From Bacillota bacterium (GTDB taxonomy: Bacteria; Bacillota; Clostridia; Christensenellales; Aristaeellaceae), in NCBI GenBank assembly GCA_023459275.1, contig JAEWVC010000017.1, positions 1 through 52,676 of the forward strand: a DNA stretch of 52,676 nucleotides. The letters are read 5' to 3'. Each line of letters begins with the position of its first letter. Position 1 is the first letter of the stretch. Below the pieces are notes generated by a model. It ran no database searches, was not told where the DNA came from, and saw only the letters and a list, made by a program, of their open reading frames with translations. Shown one piece after another: positions 8,005 through 16,532 of the stretch. A program made the translations under genes and the position numbers.

Positions 8005-8856
8005 TCAGTCCAGGGCCAGGGAAAGGTAGGGCGGCGCGCCGGCCAGCTCCGGTTCCGCAATCAGCCAGCGGATCATGCCGAAGGGCTGCGTTTCCGCACC
8101 GGCAAAACTGCCTTCCATGAGGCGCAGGGTGTATCCGGATGCGCCAAGCTGCCCATGAAGCAGGGAAACCGCCGTAGGTATATCCATGCCTGCAAGGGCC
8201 AGTTCCCGGATGAGCACGCCATCTCCTTGCCTTTCCCAGGCGGCACAGCCCTCGCCGCGCCCAAGGGAAAGCTTTGTGACACCGCCCGCCTCCCCGAAGG
8301 TTTCCATGGCATAGCGAATATCGCTTGTGTTCCAGCGGGCGTACAGGCGGCTTTTTACAAAGGCGGCGTCCCGGAGGCGGGCGTATTCCCCGGAAGAACA
8401 CGGTTCAATCCGGCTATTTTCGGGAAAAGGCGGCAAAGACGCGGCGGATAGATGGAGGATATTAAGGGCGAAGGCTGTTTGATACCCCCGCTTGCCGTAA
8501 AAATCAAAAAGGCTTGGGGTGGCCGGCACCAATATGGCTGCGGCCTCGCCTTTTTTTTGCATCTCCAAATGGGCATAGTCCAGCAGGCGGGTGCTGATCC
8601 CGCGGTTTCTGAAGGCCGGCGCCGTGGCCACGGCGTAGATGTACCGGGCGGGAAAATCCCCCCGGCTGGAGGACAGCGTTACGGGCAGCATGGTCAGCAT
8701 GCCCGCAACGGTACCCTCAAAGACCTCCACCAGCATGTTTTCATCCTTGTGGCGCAGGGCAAAATAGGCGTCCACCGCTTCCTTGGGGTCGCCAAACACC
8801 TCCTGCCACAGGGCCTTCAGGTAGGGATGGTCTATCTTTGCCGCATACCGGATCAT
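8005..8856 (-). CDS. GNAT family N-acetyltransferase
   Basis: 283 residues. The acetyl-CoA site is visible as ATAPAFRNRGISTRLLDYA (about 77-95), the R/Q-x-x-G-x-G/A loop of GNAT enzymes (here RNRGIS), followed by a helix and ILVPATPSLFDFYGKRGYQ, the usual motif B. It is about twice the size of a minimal GNAT domain; the C-terminal half is unassigned (an SCP2/Eis-like extension is possible). It starts 6 bases after the upstream stop, so it is co-transcribed with the DUF2156 gene. Substrate unknown. Confidence 0.85.
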   Translation of the reverse strand: MIRYAAKIDHPYLKALWQEVFGDPKEAVDAYFALRHKDENMLVEVFEGTVAGMLTMLPVTLSSSRGDFPARYIYAVATAPAFRNRGISTRLLDYAHLEMQKKGEAAAILVPATPSLFDFYGKRGYQTAFALNILHLSAASLPPFPENSRIEPCSSGEYARLRDAAFVKSRLYARWNTSDIRYAMETFGEAGGVTKLSLGRGEGCAAWERQGDGVLIRELALAGMDIPTAVSLLHGQLGASGYTLRLMEGSFAGAETQPFGMIRWLIAEPELAGAPPYLSLALD

Positions 8857-8862
8857 CGCTTG

Positions 8863-9780
8863 TCAGGACTCCTTCATCACTGCGTAGTATTTCTCCACCA
8901 GCCGGAGCGGGTTGTAAGACAGCTTGGCCTTGCGCAGCCCCTCCACACCGGCGTCCTCCTCGCGGTTGACATAGGGGAAGTCCAGGCAATGGTGCTGGAC
9001 AAATTGCTGGTTGATCATGGGATAAGCCCCCTGGATGTCCGCAAAGGCTTTCTCAAAATGCACCAGAAAGGTGTCCTCACTCAAAGGGTCGCCGATGGAG
9101 AAGGCGACCACCCGGCCCTCCGCCCGAAGCAGGCCGCCGGAAAGCCTCAGCTCATCAAAATGCCGGATCGCCTGTTCCACCGCGCAGTATTCATCGCTCA
9201 GGGACGCGTCGTCTTTGCAACCCATTTGAAGGCACCAGGCCATGTTCATCTGCCGGGCTTCATCCCTGTTCTTTTCGTTGAGCAGTTCGTATTCCCAGGA
9301 GGGATGGTTATCCAGAAACCTGTGGATGTGGTTGCGCTTGGCGGCCAGTTTTTTGCCGGCAAGCGTAGCCAGGCTTTGGGTGTCATAGATATAGTCCGCC
9401 CCGTCCCTGTAGTAGGTGAACTCAAACCGGCCGGGATACAGTTCCTCCAGCTTTTGTTTGGCTTCGGGAAGCACCGTGTTGAAAAACAGGGGGACACCGG
9501 CCTCCCTTGCGTCCTCTATCAGGGCGTCGATCACCGGTTTGAGCGGCCCCTGGCCGGGAGGGAACAGGTACGTGGGGTTTTTCGGTTCGGATTTCAGGAT
9601 CAGGTAATCATCCATCCGGGCGACCCGGAAATGGTAGATGTGCCGCCACAGAAAGCTGGTGGTAAAGCTGTATTCCAGCGCGCCGCGGTCGCCCATGGCA
9701 AACAGCCGGTCCATCCACTCCCTATCGCCGAGCGCTACTTCCTTGTAGTCAAGCTTCAAGCACCGAGGACCTCTTTTCAT
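8863..9780 (-). CDS. DUF2156 (phosphatidylglycerol lysyltransferase C-terminal-like) protein
   Basis: 305 residues with the double-GNAT-like fold pattern of DUF2156: DYIYDTQSLATLAGKKLAAK, KRNHIHRF, then VVAFSIGDPLSEDTFLVHFEKA and AYPMINQQFV with a C-terminal LRKAKLSYNPLRL. In MprF this domain moves aminoacyl groups from tRNA to lipid; free-standing soluble forms like this one have unknown acceptors. There is no membrane domain. The ATG at 9780 has no clear ribosome site, while a TTG at 9759 has AAGAGG ten bases upstream, so the true start may be 9759. First gene of a three-gene operon with two GNAT-fold proteins. Confidence 0.85.
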   Translation of the reverse strand: MKRGPRCLKLDYKEVALGDREWMDRLFAMGDRGALEYSFTTSFLWRHIYHFRVARMDDYLILKSEPKNPTYLFPPGQGPLKPVIDALIEDAREAGVPLFFNTVLPEAKQKLEELYPGRFEFTYYRDGADYIYDTQSLATLAGKKLAAKRNHIHRFLDNHPSWEYELLNEKNRDEARQMNMAWCLQMGCKDDASLSDEYCAVEQAIRHFDELRLSGGLLRAEGRVVAFSIGDPLSEDTFLVHFEKAFADIQGAYPMINQQFVQHHCLDFPYVNREEDAGVEGLRKAKLSYNPLRLVEKYYAVMKES

Positions 9781-9806
9781 GTTGTTTTGGAAAACCTAAC
9801 GTTCTT

Positions 9807-9835
9807 ATTATACCAGAAAGTAGAGCTGGGAGAAA
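9807..9835 (-). promoter_or_regulatory. Promoter of the DUF2156-GNAT-OmdA operon
   Basis: Minus strand: TTTCTC (9830-9835), 17-base spacer, TATAAT (9807-9812). Transcription would begin near 9800, leaving about 20 bases before the ATG at 9780. Confidence 0.55.
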
Positions 9836-9852
9836 CGGGAAAATAAAACCGG

Positions 9853-9891
9853 AGAAGGTTTCCTTCCTGAAAAAGGGACCCTCCCCGGGCA
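9853..9891 (-). terminator. Imperfect hairpin after the GH9 gene
   Basis: An imperfect stem (GGGGAGGGT... / ...AACCTTCTCC on the minus strand) with a T5 loop lies 16 bases past the GH9 stop. It resembles a decayed member of the recurring intergenic hairpin family. Confidence 0.4.
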
Positions 9892-9906
9892 CCGCAACGA
9901 AAAATT

Positions 9907-12090
9907 TCATTGGGTGAGCATACGGGACAGGAGATAGAGAAGCGGGGAGTTCCAATAGATGGCCACCTCGTTGGTGGAGTAGCTCTGGTCGTTGTCCACG
10001 TAGCACTTGGCGGGGGACAGGCCCTTCAAAACGTTTGCGGCGTAGGGGTCGTGAAGCCCGGCATCCGGGCCGCCCGCCAGCATGCCCGGCACCGTTTGCT
10101 TTGCCGCCTGGCTGGGCCGGTGGTGGGGATGATCCGTAAACAGTGTGCCCTGGCCTGTGATGTAGCAGTACCCCGTGGGGTTTGCGCCCATCAGGTAGTC
10201 AAGGTGGCGCCCCGCCGCGGCCCGGAATTCCGCCGCCCTTTCGGGGAAAAGGTCCGCGGCGAAGAGGAGGCGCATGGCGTTGTTGGCCATGCTCATGCTG
10301 CTACCCCAGGGATAGTCCATTCCCAAGGTGTTTCCGTAGCCGTCGGCGCTTTGAAGCAGCGCTTCGGCCTCCTTCAAAAACTGGGCGCGGATTTTTTGTG
10401 TGGAGGCGGGGGTGGCCTTCTCCCCGCAGCCCATATAGGCCAGGTGGCCGTAGGTGCCCACGTCCGCCCAGCCCAGCCCGGACAAATGGTGGGAGGAAAG
10501 GACGCCGTCCGCATAAGTTTGGTATTCCGCTTTTCCGGTGGCCCGGAACAGCTCGCAGGCCGCCCAGTAGCGCTCGTCCAGGTCGCTTCCGTCGCCATAC
10601 TCCCCGGTCACGATGCCGTCCGGGTTCTTGAAGCCGCCGGGGGCGTTTTGATGCCCGGCAAGGTAGGCCCAAGCCTTTTCCGCCGCGGCGAGGCAGGTGC
10701 CGGAAAAGCCTACATCCACCGTTTGATAGACCCGGGCCGCCAGGGCCATGGCCGCGGCAAAATCCCCCGTGGCGGTTAATGAGACGGGGGTCAAAATCAG
10801 GGGCGCCGTTTCGTATTCCGGCATCACCGTGCCGGGGAAATTTGCGCAGGTGACCTTGTGGTACACGCCGCCGGTAGCTTCCTCCTGCATTTTCAGCATC
10901 CAGTCAAGCTCGAACCTCACCTCGTCCAGCACATCGGGAATGCCATTCCCGCTCTCCGGGATGTCCATATCATCGCCAAAGAGGGAGGGGGCCGCCTCAT
11001 ACGAAAGCAGAAGGTCCGCTGCCGTCTTGGCCGCCGGCACCACATACCGGCCATAGTCCCCGGCATCGTGCCAGCCGCCGGACACCTCCTTTTTTTCGCC
11101 GGTGCCGTACACCGCGGCCAGGCCCGTATGGCAGGCCCCGTGGGCGAAAGCCCCGGCCAGGTGGGATGAAAGCGCGGTGCCGCACCGCTGGTAATAGAAG
11201 AAGCGGAATACATCAAGGAAGCAGCCGCCGTACACCTCCCCGTCCACGGCAAAGGGGAAGGACTCCTGCCCGCCTGCCCGGACCCGGTAGACACCGGGAG
11301 CGGAAAGGGCCGTAAAATCCCCGGTGGCCACGGTATCGCCGGAGGGAGCGTCATAGGCGGCCTGCGTCATGGTTCCCGAAAACACGGTTTTGCCGGTTTC
11401 GTCCGCCACGGTAAATGTGCCGCTAAGGGCGCCGTCCCGGAAGACGGCCGTTTTTTGCGCGCCCGGCAGATAGCCTACCTGGTTGACCAGGATAGCGGGC
11501 GCATGCCGCCCGGTTTCCTGCTTGACGATGCCTGTGCCGTCCATCAAAAACACCTCCACGTTTTCAAAGGTCAGGGTATGGGTTGCAAGCGGCGCCACTC
11601 CCGCAGGCGTGCCGCAGTTGAAGCACAGCCTGGGGGCCGGATCGCTTTTTTCCGTCATGGTGAAATCAATTTGCACAGCGGTCCGTTCCCCTGCGGGCAG
11701 GGTGATCTCCTGTTGGCAGTAGCCCCGGTAGTCGCCCCCGTTTAGCTGGATGCGGGCCGTGATCCGCCTTGAAAGGGAGGAGGTTACCGCAAAAGCCAGG
11801 CGGTATTTGCCGCCGGCTTCCAGCTTGAACCCGCCGCAATACAGCTGTACCGCGTAATCCAGGTTGCTGGACTGCGTAACAGTAAGCACGCCTTTCCCGT
11901 CCGCGGCGCTGAAAGCGCCGGTACCGCCAGACTCCGTATATACGCCCCAGCCCGCATTCCCTTTGGAAAAATCGCCGTTGGCCAGCAGGTTGCCGTGAAG
12001 GGCCAGGGCGGGGGGCGTACCCCAAAGCAGCGCAAAAGCCAGTATAAGGGCGGCCGGGGAACGCGCAAAGCGGCGTACCCTCCTGATCAT
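9907..12090 (-). CDS. Secreted glycoside hydrolase family 9 (cellulase/beta-glucanase) with CBM4/9-like and CelD_N domains
   Basis: 727 residues, exported. Signal peptide at 1-31 (ILAFALLWGTPPALALHG). Residues 33-185 form a CBM4/9-like beta domain (NLLANGDFSKGNAGW). An Ig-like CelD_N domain starts at LVNQVGYLPGAQKTAVF (201-217). The GH9 (alpha/alpha)6 catalytic domain covers about 290-727, with the catalytic base aspartates in GWHDAGDYGRYV (DAGDYG at 342-347) and the general acid in YSTNEVAIYW (Glu708). The ATG at 12090 has GAAGGAG upstream; 27 residues of frame before it have no signal. No dockerin, so it is probably a free enzyme. Likely acts on beta-1,4 or mixed-linkage plant glucans; exact substrate unknown. 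Neighbours are unrelated. Confidence 0.92.
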   Translation of the reverse strand: MIRRVRRFARSPAALILAFALLWGTPPALALHGNLLANGDFSKGNAGWGVYTESGGTGAFSAADGKGVLTVTQSSNLDYAVQLYCGGFKLEAGGKYRLAFAVTSSLSRRITARIQLNGGDYRGYCQQEITLPAGERTAVQIDFTMTEKSDPAPRLCFNCGTPAGVAPLATHTLTFENVEVFLMDGTGIVKQETGRHAPAILVNQVGYLPGAQKTAVFRDGALSGTFTVADETGKTVFSGTMTQAAYDAPSGDTVATGDFTALSAPGVYRVRAGGQESFPFAVDGEVYGGCFLDVFRFFYYQRCGTALSSHLAGAFAHGACHTGLAAVYGTGEKKEVSGGWHDAGDYGRYVVPAAKTAADLLLSYEAAPSLFGDDMDIPESGNGIPDVLDEVRFELDWMLKMQEEATGGVYHKVTCANFPGTVMPEYETAPLILTPVSLTATGDFAAAMALAARVYQTVDVGFSGTCLAAAEKAWAYLAGHQNAPGGFKNPDGIVTGEYGDGSDLDERYWAACELFRATGKAEYQTYADGVLSSHHLSGLGWADVGTYGHLAYMGCGEKATPASTQKIRAQFLKEAEALLQSADGYGNTLGMDYPWGSSMSMANNAMRLLFAADLFPERAAEFRAAAGRHLDYLMGANPTGYCYITGQGTLFTDHPHHRPSQAAKQTVPGMLAGGPDAGLHDPYAANVLKGLSPAKCYVDNDQSYSTNEVAIYWNSPLLYLLSRMLTQ

Positions 12091-12473
12091 AGGATCAACG
12101 CTCCTTCCCTTGTCCCGCGGTGTGCAAAGGGCCTGCCTGCCGGTCTTCCGCCGTGCCGCCGGCCAGCTCATGCTTCCGGGAGTGCGCTCAATGAACGGAT
12201 CCCCAAAACTTGCGGCATCCGGCCGCCCGCCGGGGCGGGAACGCTTCGCGGTTTATGAAAATACGGCGTATGATCCGGCCCCGGAAGCATGGTGTCCAGG
12301 AGATCCGGGCCATCCATGAAAATTTCACCTTTGACTTTCCTGATTATACCATAGGCCGCCGCACTTTGACCATCCCCGGACATAAACGGCGGGGAGAACG
12401 GGAAGTACAGGCTGGATTGCTGATCCCCCGGCGCACAGGACGCAATCCTATTTCCCGTTCGTAGGAGGCATCA
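12091..12473 (-). other. GH9 upstream region with possible promoter and tiny reading frame
   Basis: A TATAAT (minus strand, 12343-12348) with only a weak -35 lies about 250 bases before the GH9 start. Between them is a 49-codon frame (12317 down to 12168) whose ATG follows AAAGGTGA at good spacing, and whose product (MDGPDLLDTML...) is not recognised. It could be a leader peptide or chance. Nothing else is seen. Confidence 0.3.
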
Positions 12474-12510
12474 AAAAACCAGCCCTCCCCACCGGGACGG
12501 GCTGGTTTTT
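12474..12510 (-). terminator. Intrinsic terminator of infC-rpmI-rplT
   Basis: AAAAACCAGCCC (12474-12485) pairs with GGGCTGGTTTTT (12499-12510). On the minus strand it ends in a T run, 15 bases past the rplT stop. Confidence 0.9.
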
Positions 12511-12525
12511 ATGTATGCGGCATCC

Positions 12526-12876
12526 TCAAGCGTTCTTGGCCAGTTCCACGAGCTGGGCGAAGCCCGGGGCATCGTTCACGGCCAGATCGGCCAGCATCTT
12601 GCGGTTGACTTCCACGTTCTTCTTTTTGAGGCCGGAGATAAAGGTGGAGTAGCTCATACCGCTCAGGCGAGCGGCGGCGTTGATGCGGGTGATCCACAGG
12701 CGGCGGAAATCCCGCTTGCGCAGTTTGCGGCCGGTAAAGGCATAGCGCAGGGAACGGGCGACCTGTTCACTTGCGGCATGGTATTGCTTGGACTTGGCGC
12801 CAAAATAACCTTTGGCCAGCTTCATCACTTTGCGGCGATTTTTAAGGGAGCTGACGGCTCTCTTGATACGTGCCAT
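12526..12876 (-). CDS. rplT: 50S ribosomal protein L20
   Basis: 116 residues, the normal length. The basic N-terminal arm (MARIKRAVSSLKNRRKVMKL), RSLRYAFTGRKLRKRDFRRL and WITRINAAARLSGMSYSTFI are diagnostic. L20 binds 23S rRNA early in large-subunit assembly. In Firmicutes it also represses its own operon by binding the infC leader; the attenuator at 13744-13773 would be the target. Last gene of infC-rpmI-rplT, 27 bases after rpmI. Confidence 0.99.
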   Translation of the reverse strand: MARIKRAVSSLKNRRKVMKLAKGYFGAKSKQYHAASEQVARSLRYAFTGRKLRKRDFRRLWITRINAAARLSGMSYSTFISGLKKKNVEVNRKMLADLAVNDAPGFAQLVELAKNA

Positions 12877-12903
12877 GGTGTTTCCTCCTTCAGCCGGAAC
12901 GGC

Positions 12904-13104
12904 TTATTTGTACGGCAGCAGCGTCTTGATGGTGCGGGCCTCCGCATTGTTGTCCACAACGCCGGCGGCGCGCAGGTGGCGGGTGCGCTTGGTGGTCTTC
13001 AAATGCACCTGATGGTTGGCGTTCTGCTGCTTGTGCCGGACGATACCGTTCTTGGTGATGGAGAAACGCTTGGCGGCGCCACGGTGGGTTTTTTGCTTGG
13101 GCAT
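12904..13104 (-). CDS. rpmI: 50S ribosomal protein L35
   Basis: 66 residues from the ATG at 13104 (MPKQKTHRGAAKRFSITKNG), with the family's KTHRGAAKRF motif and C-terminal TIKTLLPYK. A longer frame to 13197 runs into infC and is not used. It lies between infC and rplT in the conserved order, 22 bases after infC. Confidence 0.98.
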   Translation of the reverse strand: MPKQKTHRGAAKRFSITKNGIVRHKQQNANHQVHLKTTKRTRHLRAAGVVDNNAEARTIKTLLPYK

Positions 13105-13126
13105 GGTGATCCTCCTCTCCAAAGGT

Positions 13127-13696
13127 TTATTGGTTTGCCTGGCTGGCGGCCTGGGCTTTGCGCTCCGCAAAGCTCTGCTTTTCCGCCTTGGGCGCAAGGA
13201 TCATGATCATGTGGCGGCCATCCAGAAGCGGGCGGCGCTCCACCGTGCAATACTCCTTGGTGCGCTCGATAAAATCTGCCATAACCTTCATGCCGATTTC
13301 GGAATGGGTGATTTGACGGCCCCGGAAACGGATCGACACCTTCACCTTGTCCCCATCCTCCAGGAAGCGGATGGCATTTTTCGCCTTCACCTGCACATCG
13401 TTTTCCTCGATGGTGGCGGAAAGCTGCACTTCCTTCAGGGAGACGATCTTTTGATTCTTGCGAAGCTCGCGTTCGCGCTTGGCCTGCTCAAAACGGTGCT
13501 TGTCGTAGTCGATCAGCTTGCATACAGGCGGCTGCGCGTTGGGAACGATCTTCACCAGATCCAGCTGCGCCTCCTCCGCCAGCTCCATTGCCCTGCGGGT
13601 GGGCATAATGCCCAACTGCACGCCGTTCTGGTCGATCAGGCGTACTTCCCTGTCGCGAATCTCCTCATTGATCATCAGCTCTGTGTCGATGTCCAT
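13127..13696 (-). CDS. infC: Translation initiation factor IF-3
   Basis: 189 residues if started at the ATG at 13696. N-domain INEEIRDREVRLIDQNGVQLG, linker RELRKNQKIVSLKEVQLSATI and C-domain IRFLEDGDKVKVSIRFRGRQI with HMIMILAPK are complete. The GGGAGG site lies only 3 bases before this ATG but 9 bases before the ATC two codons later (13690), so the gene may use a rare AUC start, as known for infC in several bacteria, which makes IF-3 sensitive to its own level. First gene of the operon; transcription passes a strong leader terminator. Confidence 0.97.
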   Translation of the reverse strand: MDIDTELMINEEIRDREVRLIDQNGVQLGIMPTRRAMELAEEAQLDLVKIVPNAQPPVCKLIDYDKHRFEQAKRERELRKNQKIVSLKEVQLSATIEENDVQVKAKNAIRFLEDGDKVKVSIRFRGRQITHSEIGMKVMADFIERTKEYCTVERRPLLDGRHMIMILAPKAEKQSFAERKAQAASQANQ

Positions 13697-13743
13697 ACAC
13701 CTCCCGGTCATTTTTCCGAAACAGCCCCGCCCCGGATACGCGC

Positions 13744-13773
13744 AAAAAAGCGGCGGGTACGCCACCCGCCGCT
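13744..13773 (-). promoter_or_regulatory. Leader attenuator of infC-rpmI-rplT (L20-leader type)
   Basis: On the minus strand AGCGGCGGGT-N5-ACCCGCCGCT followed by TTTTTT (13749-13744) is a textbook intrinsic terminator. It lies inside the roughly 165-base leader, about 90 bases after the promoter and 50 before infC. Upstream leader sequence (13774-13863) could form an antiterminator. Position matches the L20 autoregulatory leader known in Bacillota; the folded details were not computed. Confidence 0.8.
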
Positions 13774-13869
13774 GAAACACACACCAAACCGCCTTCGCGG
13801 ATTGCCATGACCCATGCAAAACAGGTTCGCAGGGTGAGAAGCGGGCAGCTTCTTCTTTGTGCAGAAAAT

Positions 13870-13898
13870 AGTATAACAAAGATTCCAAGGCGCGTCAA
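13870..13898 (-). promoter_or_regulatory. Promoter of infC-rpmI-rplT
   Basis: Minus strand: TTGACG (13893-13898), 17-base spacer, TATACT (13870-13875). Predicted start near 13863. Confidence 0.8.
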
Positions 13899-14008
13899 GC
13901 CCCGTACGCATTTTTTGCGGCGCTTGCAGGAGACGGGACATGATCCAAAGAAGTGTACGGCCATAGCTAAGATTCGGTTCGCATTTTTTTGCAAGGAGGC
14001 GCTTACTG

Positions 14009-15082
14009 ATGCAGGCGGATGGGATGCGTTATGCCCCCGTGGGAAAGCCCAGCCCCGTGGTGAAGCCCGGCGAGTTTGTTTTTTCGGTGATTGCTTTGGA
14101 CCATGGCCACATTTACGGCATGTGCAACGGGCTGACGGAGGCGGGTGGTACCCTGAAATACGTGTACGACCCTGATCCCCAAAAAGTGAAGGACTTTTTG
14201 AAGGCTTTTCCTTGCGCTAAGGCCGCCGCATCCAAAGACCAGGTGCTGTCGGACAGGGAAACGCGGCTGGTGGCCTCCGCCGCCGTCACAAGCCAAAGGT
14301 GCCCCCTGGGGCTTGAGGTGATGGACGCGGGGAAGGATTATTTTACCGACAAGGCGCCCCTGACCACGCTTGCACAGCTTGCGCAGGCCAAGGAAAAGGT
14401 GAAAGCCACCGGCAAAAAGTATATGGTTTACTACAGCGAGCGGCTGCACGTGGAGGGGGCCGTCTATGCCGGGCAGCTGATCGACCGGGGGGCCATCGGC
14501 CGGGTGATCCAGGTTATCGGCCTGGGGCCCCACAGGCTGAACGCGCCCAGCCGCCCGCCGTGGTTTTTTGAGAAGGAAAAGTACGGGGGCATCCTGTGCG
14601 ATATCGGCAGCCATCAAATAGAGCAGTTTTTGTATTATGCCGGGGCGGAGGACGCCACGGTGGTCAGCAGCCAAATTGCCAACTATGCCCACCCGGAATA
14701 TCCGGAGCTGGAGGATTTCGGGGATGCGGCGCTCAGGGCGGACAACGGCTGCACCAATTATTTCCGGGTGGACTGGTTCACCCCGGACGGGCTGCGTACC
14801 TGGGGGGATGGGCGCACCATCATCCTGGGCACGGAAGGATACATTGAGATCCGCAAATACGTTGACATCTGCACGCCGGACGCCGCGGGCGACCATGTGC
14901 TTTTGGTCAACGGCGAGGGGGAAAAACGCTTTGACGTTTCCGGGCAGGTGGGATTCCCCTTCTTTGGACAGCTGATATTGGACTGCCTGAACCGCACCGA
15001 AAACGCCATGACCCAGACCCACGCCTTTAAGGCCGCGGAGCTTTGCGTCCGCGCCCAGATGCAGGCGGCAAGGATCGGGTGA
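14009..15082 (+). CDS. Gfo/Idh/MocA family oxidoreductase
   Basis: 357 residues, probably NAD(P)-dependent sugar or inositol-type dehydrogenase. The N-terminal Rossmann start reads FSVIALDHGHIYGMCNGL, without the usual G-x-G-x-x-G; instead it has the D-H-G-H pattern found in one subgroup. AAVTSQRCPLGLEVMDAGKDYFTDKAPLTT (about 92-121) corresponds to the family's second nucleotide-loop and E-K-P region (here D-K-A-P). IGRVIQVIGLGPHRL and GGILCDIGSHQIEQFLYY match the substrate domain (D-I-G-x-H). AAGGAGG lies ten bases before the ATG. Transcribed alone, convergent with dpaAB. Substrate unknown. Confidence 0.85.
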   Translation: MQADGMRYAPVGKPSPVVKPGEFVFSVIALDHGHIYGMCNGLTEAGGTLKYVYDPDPQKVKDFLKAFPCAKAAASKDQVLSDRETRLVASAAVTSQRCPLGLEVMDAGKDYFTDKAPLTTLAQLAQAKEKVKATGKKYMVYYSERLHVEGAVYAGQLIDRGAIGRVIQVIGLGPHRLNAPSRPPWFFEKEKYGGILCDIGSHQIEQFLYYAGAEDATVVSSQIANYAHPEYPELEDFGDAALRADNGCTNYFRVDWFTPDGLRTWGDGRTIILGTEGYIEIRKYVDICTPDAAGDHVLLVNGEGEKRFDVSGQVGFPFFGQLILDCLNRTENAMTQTHAFKAAELCVRAQMQAARIG

Positions 15083-15089
15083 GTGGGGA

Positions 15090-15674
15090 TCAGGCCTCCG
15101 CCATCAGCAGCATGGGCTGGATTTGAATGCCGGCCAGGGCGGCGGCCACGGTTTGCGGGATCCTGTCGAAATGGGCCACCAGGGAACGGGGCTTGTTGTA
15201 GGGGTCATCCTGGCCGTAGGGCACAAAATAGACGTTGTCCGTGGCCAGAAGCTTTCCGATGTTGGAGGCGCTCAAGGCCAGGCCGTCGTTGGTGGAGACG
15301 GCGACCACCACGGGCCGGCCGTTGCGCAGGTGGGATTTGGCGCCCAAAAGCGCCGGGGTGTCATATACGCCGTTGGCCAGCTTGCCCAGGGAATTGCCCG
15401 TGGCCGGTGCCAGCACGTAGACGTCCAACGTTTTTTTGGGGCCGATGGGTTCCACCTCGTGAAGGGTGGTCAGGGGCTTTTTGCCGGTTATCTCTTCCAA
15501 GGTTTGATGAATCGCTTCCTGTGTGAAAAATCTGTTCTCCTCCCGCCCCGCGTTGTAGGAGAGGATGGGGACCACGTCGTATCCGCGGTTCACCAGTTCT
15601 TTGATCTGCTCAAACACCTTTTCAAAGGTGCAGAAGGAACCCGTCAGGGCAAAGCCCACACGGGTGGTATTCAT
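15090..15674 (-). CDS. dpaB: Dipicolinate synthase subunit B
   Basis: 194 residues, the usual length for SpoVFB/DpaB, a flavoprotein-like subunit that with DpaA makes dipicolinic acid in the mother cell during sporulation. Diagnostic stretches: GFALTGSFCTFEKV near the N-terminus, PIGPKKTLDVYVLAPATGNS and KLANGVYDTPALLGAKSHLRNGRPVVVAVSTNDGL, a flavoprotein (Dfp-like) phosphate-loop pattern. Its ATG overlaps the dpaA stop (ATGA at 15671-15674), so the pair is translationally coupled. Its presence is strong evidence that the organism makes heat-resistant spores. Confidence 0.95.
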   Translation of the reverse strand: MNTTRVGFALTGSFCTFEKVFEQIKELVNRGYDVVPILSYNAGREENRFFTQEAIHQTLEEITGKKPLTTLHEVEPIGPKKTLDVYVLAPATGNSLGKLANGVYDTPALLGAKSHLRNGRPVVVAVSTNDGLALSASNIGKLLATDNVYFVPYGQDDPYNKPRSLVAHFDRIPQTVAAALAGIQIQPMLLMAEA

Positions 15675-16504
15675 AGGGAATCACTCCTTATGTGGGTTTG
15701 AAAATAGTCAAACAGCAGCCGCGCGGCGGTCCGCGGCGCATATTTGCCGGGGATGCCCCCCTCCCGCCAGGCTTCGATGCCGTGGCGCCCGGCCGCCTCC
15801 AGATCGATGCCATAGGGGGCGCTGGCCAGGTCGATGGCCAAGGCACCCTGATGCATGGCGGCCATCACCGCTTCCCCAGCCACGGGCGAGGGCGCGGTAT
15901 TGAACAGGATGTCCGCCTGCCCGGCGGCTTCGGGCAGCGATTCCATGGATACGGGTACGCAGCCCATCTGCGCCGCGGACTGAAGCGCCTCCTCCCGCCG
16001 GGCGGCCATGAGCACCTTTGCGCCGATGCCAAGGAGCATCCTGGCCAGTTCTTTGCCGATGCGGCCCGGGCCGATGACCAGGCACACGCTGCCGCACAGG
16101 GTGAAGTCCGCCTTGCGCATGGCGGCAAAGACGGCTCCCTCCGCGGAGGGCATGGCATTTTGTGCCTCGAAGGCGGAATCGGCGCCGGGCAGCAGGACAT
16201 GCCAGCCCTTCTTTTTGGCCGTTTCGGCCAGCGCCCCATCAAGCGTGCCGGACAGCAGGAACACATCCTCCCCCAGGAGGGAGGCTACCTCGTACACCGG
16301 GACGGGCTTTTTCCCAAAGGGCGCGGGGACAAAGCCGTCCGCCGCCGCCCGGGGGAAGGGCAGCACCGCAGCCCTGGCCTTGAGCAGCGCCTGGGGATCA
16401 TCCTCGCCGCCCTGGCCCCATGTACTTGTTTCATGGCCGGCCTTTTGAAGTAGCTCCGCCAGAAGCCGCAGGCGTCCGTCCCCGCCTATCACGCATACGC
16501 GCAT
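15671..16504 (-). CDS. dpaA: Dipicolinate synthase subunit A
   Basis: 277 residues from the ATG at 16504, which has GGGAGGAAG upstream; 40 residues of frame before it belong to a hairpin repeat. N-terminal MRVCVIGGDGRLRLLAELL and a central NADP-type site LVIGPGRIGKELARML mark SpoVFA/DpaA, which reduces the precursor in the first step of dipicolinate synthesis. Slightly shorter than the Bacillus protein (about 297). First gene of a two-gene operon with dpaB; a SigK-like promoter lies about 35-55 bases upstream, as expected for late mother-cell expression. Confidence 0.94.
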   Translation of the reverse strand: MRVCVIGGDGRLRLLAELLQKAGHETSTWGQGGEDDPQALLKARAAVLPFPRAAADGFVPAPFGKKPVPVYEVASLLGEDVFLLSGTLDGALAETAKKKGWHVLLPGADSAFEAQNAMPSAEGAVFAAMRKADFTLCGSVCLVIGPGRIGKELARMLLGIGAKVLMAARREEALQSAAQMGCVPVSMESLPEAAGQADILFNTAPSPVAGEAVMAAMHQGALAIDLASAPYGIDLEAAGRHGIEAWREGGIPGKYAPRTAARLLFDYFQTHIRSDSL

Positions 16505-16532
16505 GCTGCCTTCCTCCCGCCGCGTTATGCTG

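Noticed and set aside
7733..8401. 222-residue extended frame for the OmdA-like gene
   Set aside because: Upstream part overlaps the GNAT gene in another frame; the ribosome site before 7972 and the family match cover only the last 79 residues.
8452..9846. 464-residue open frame on the plus strand
   Set aside because: Runs antisense through the GNAT and DUF2156 genes and has no family features.
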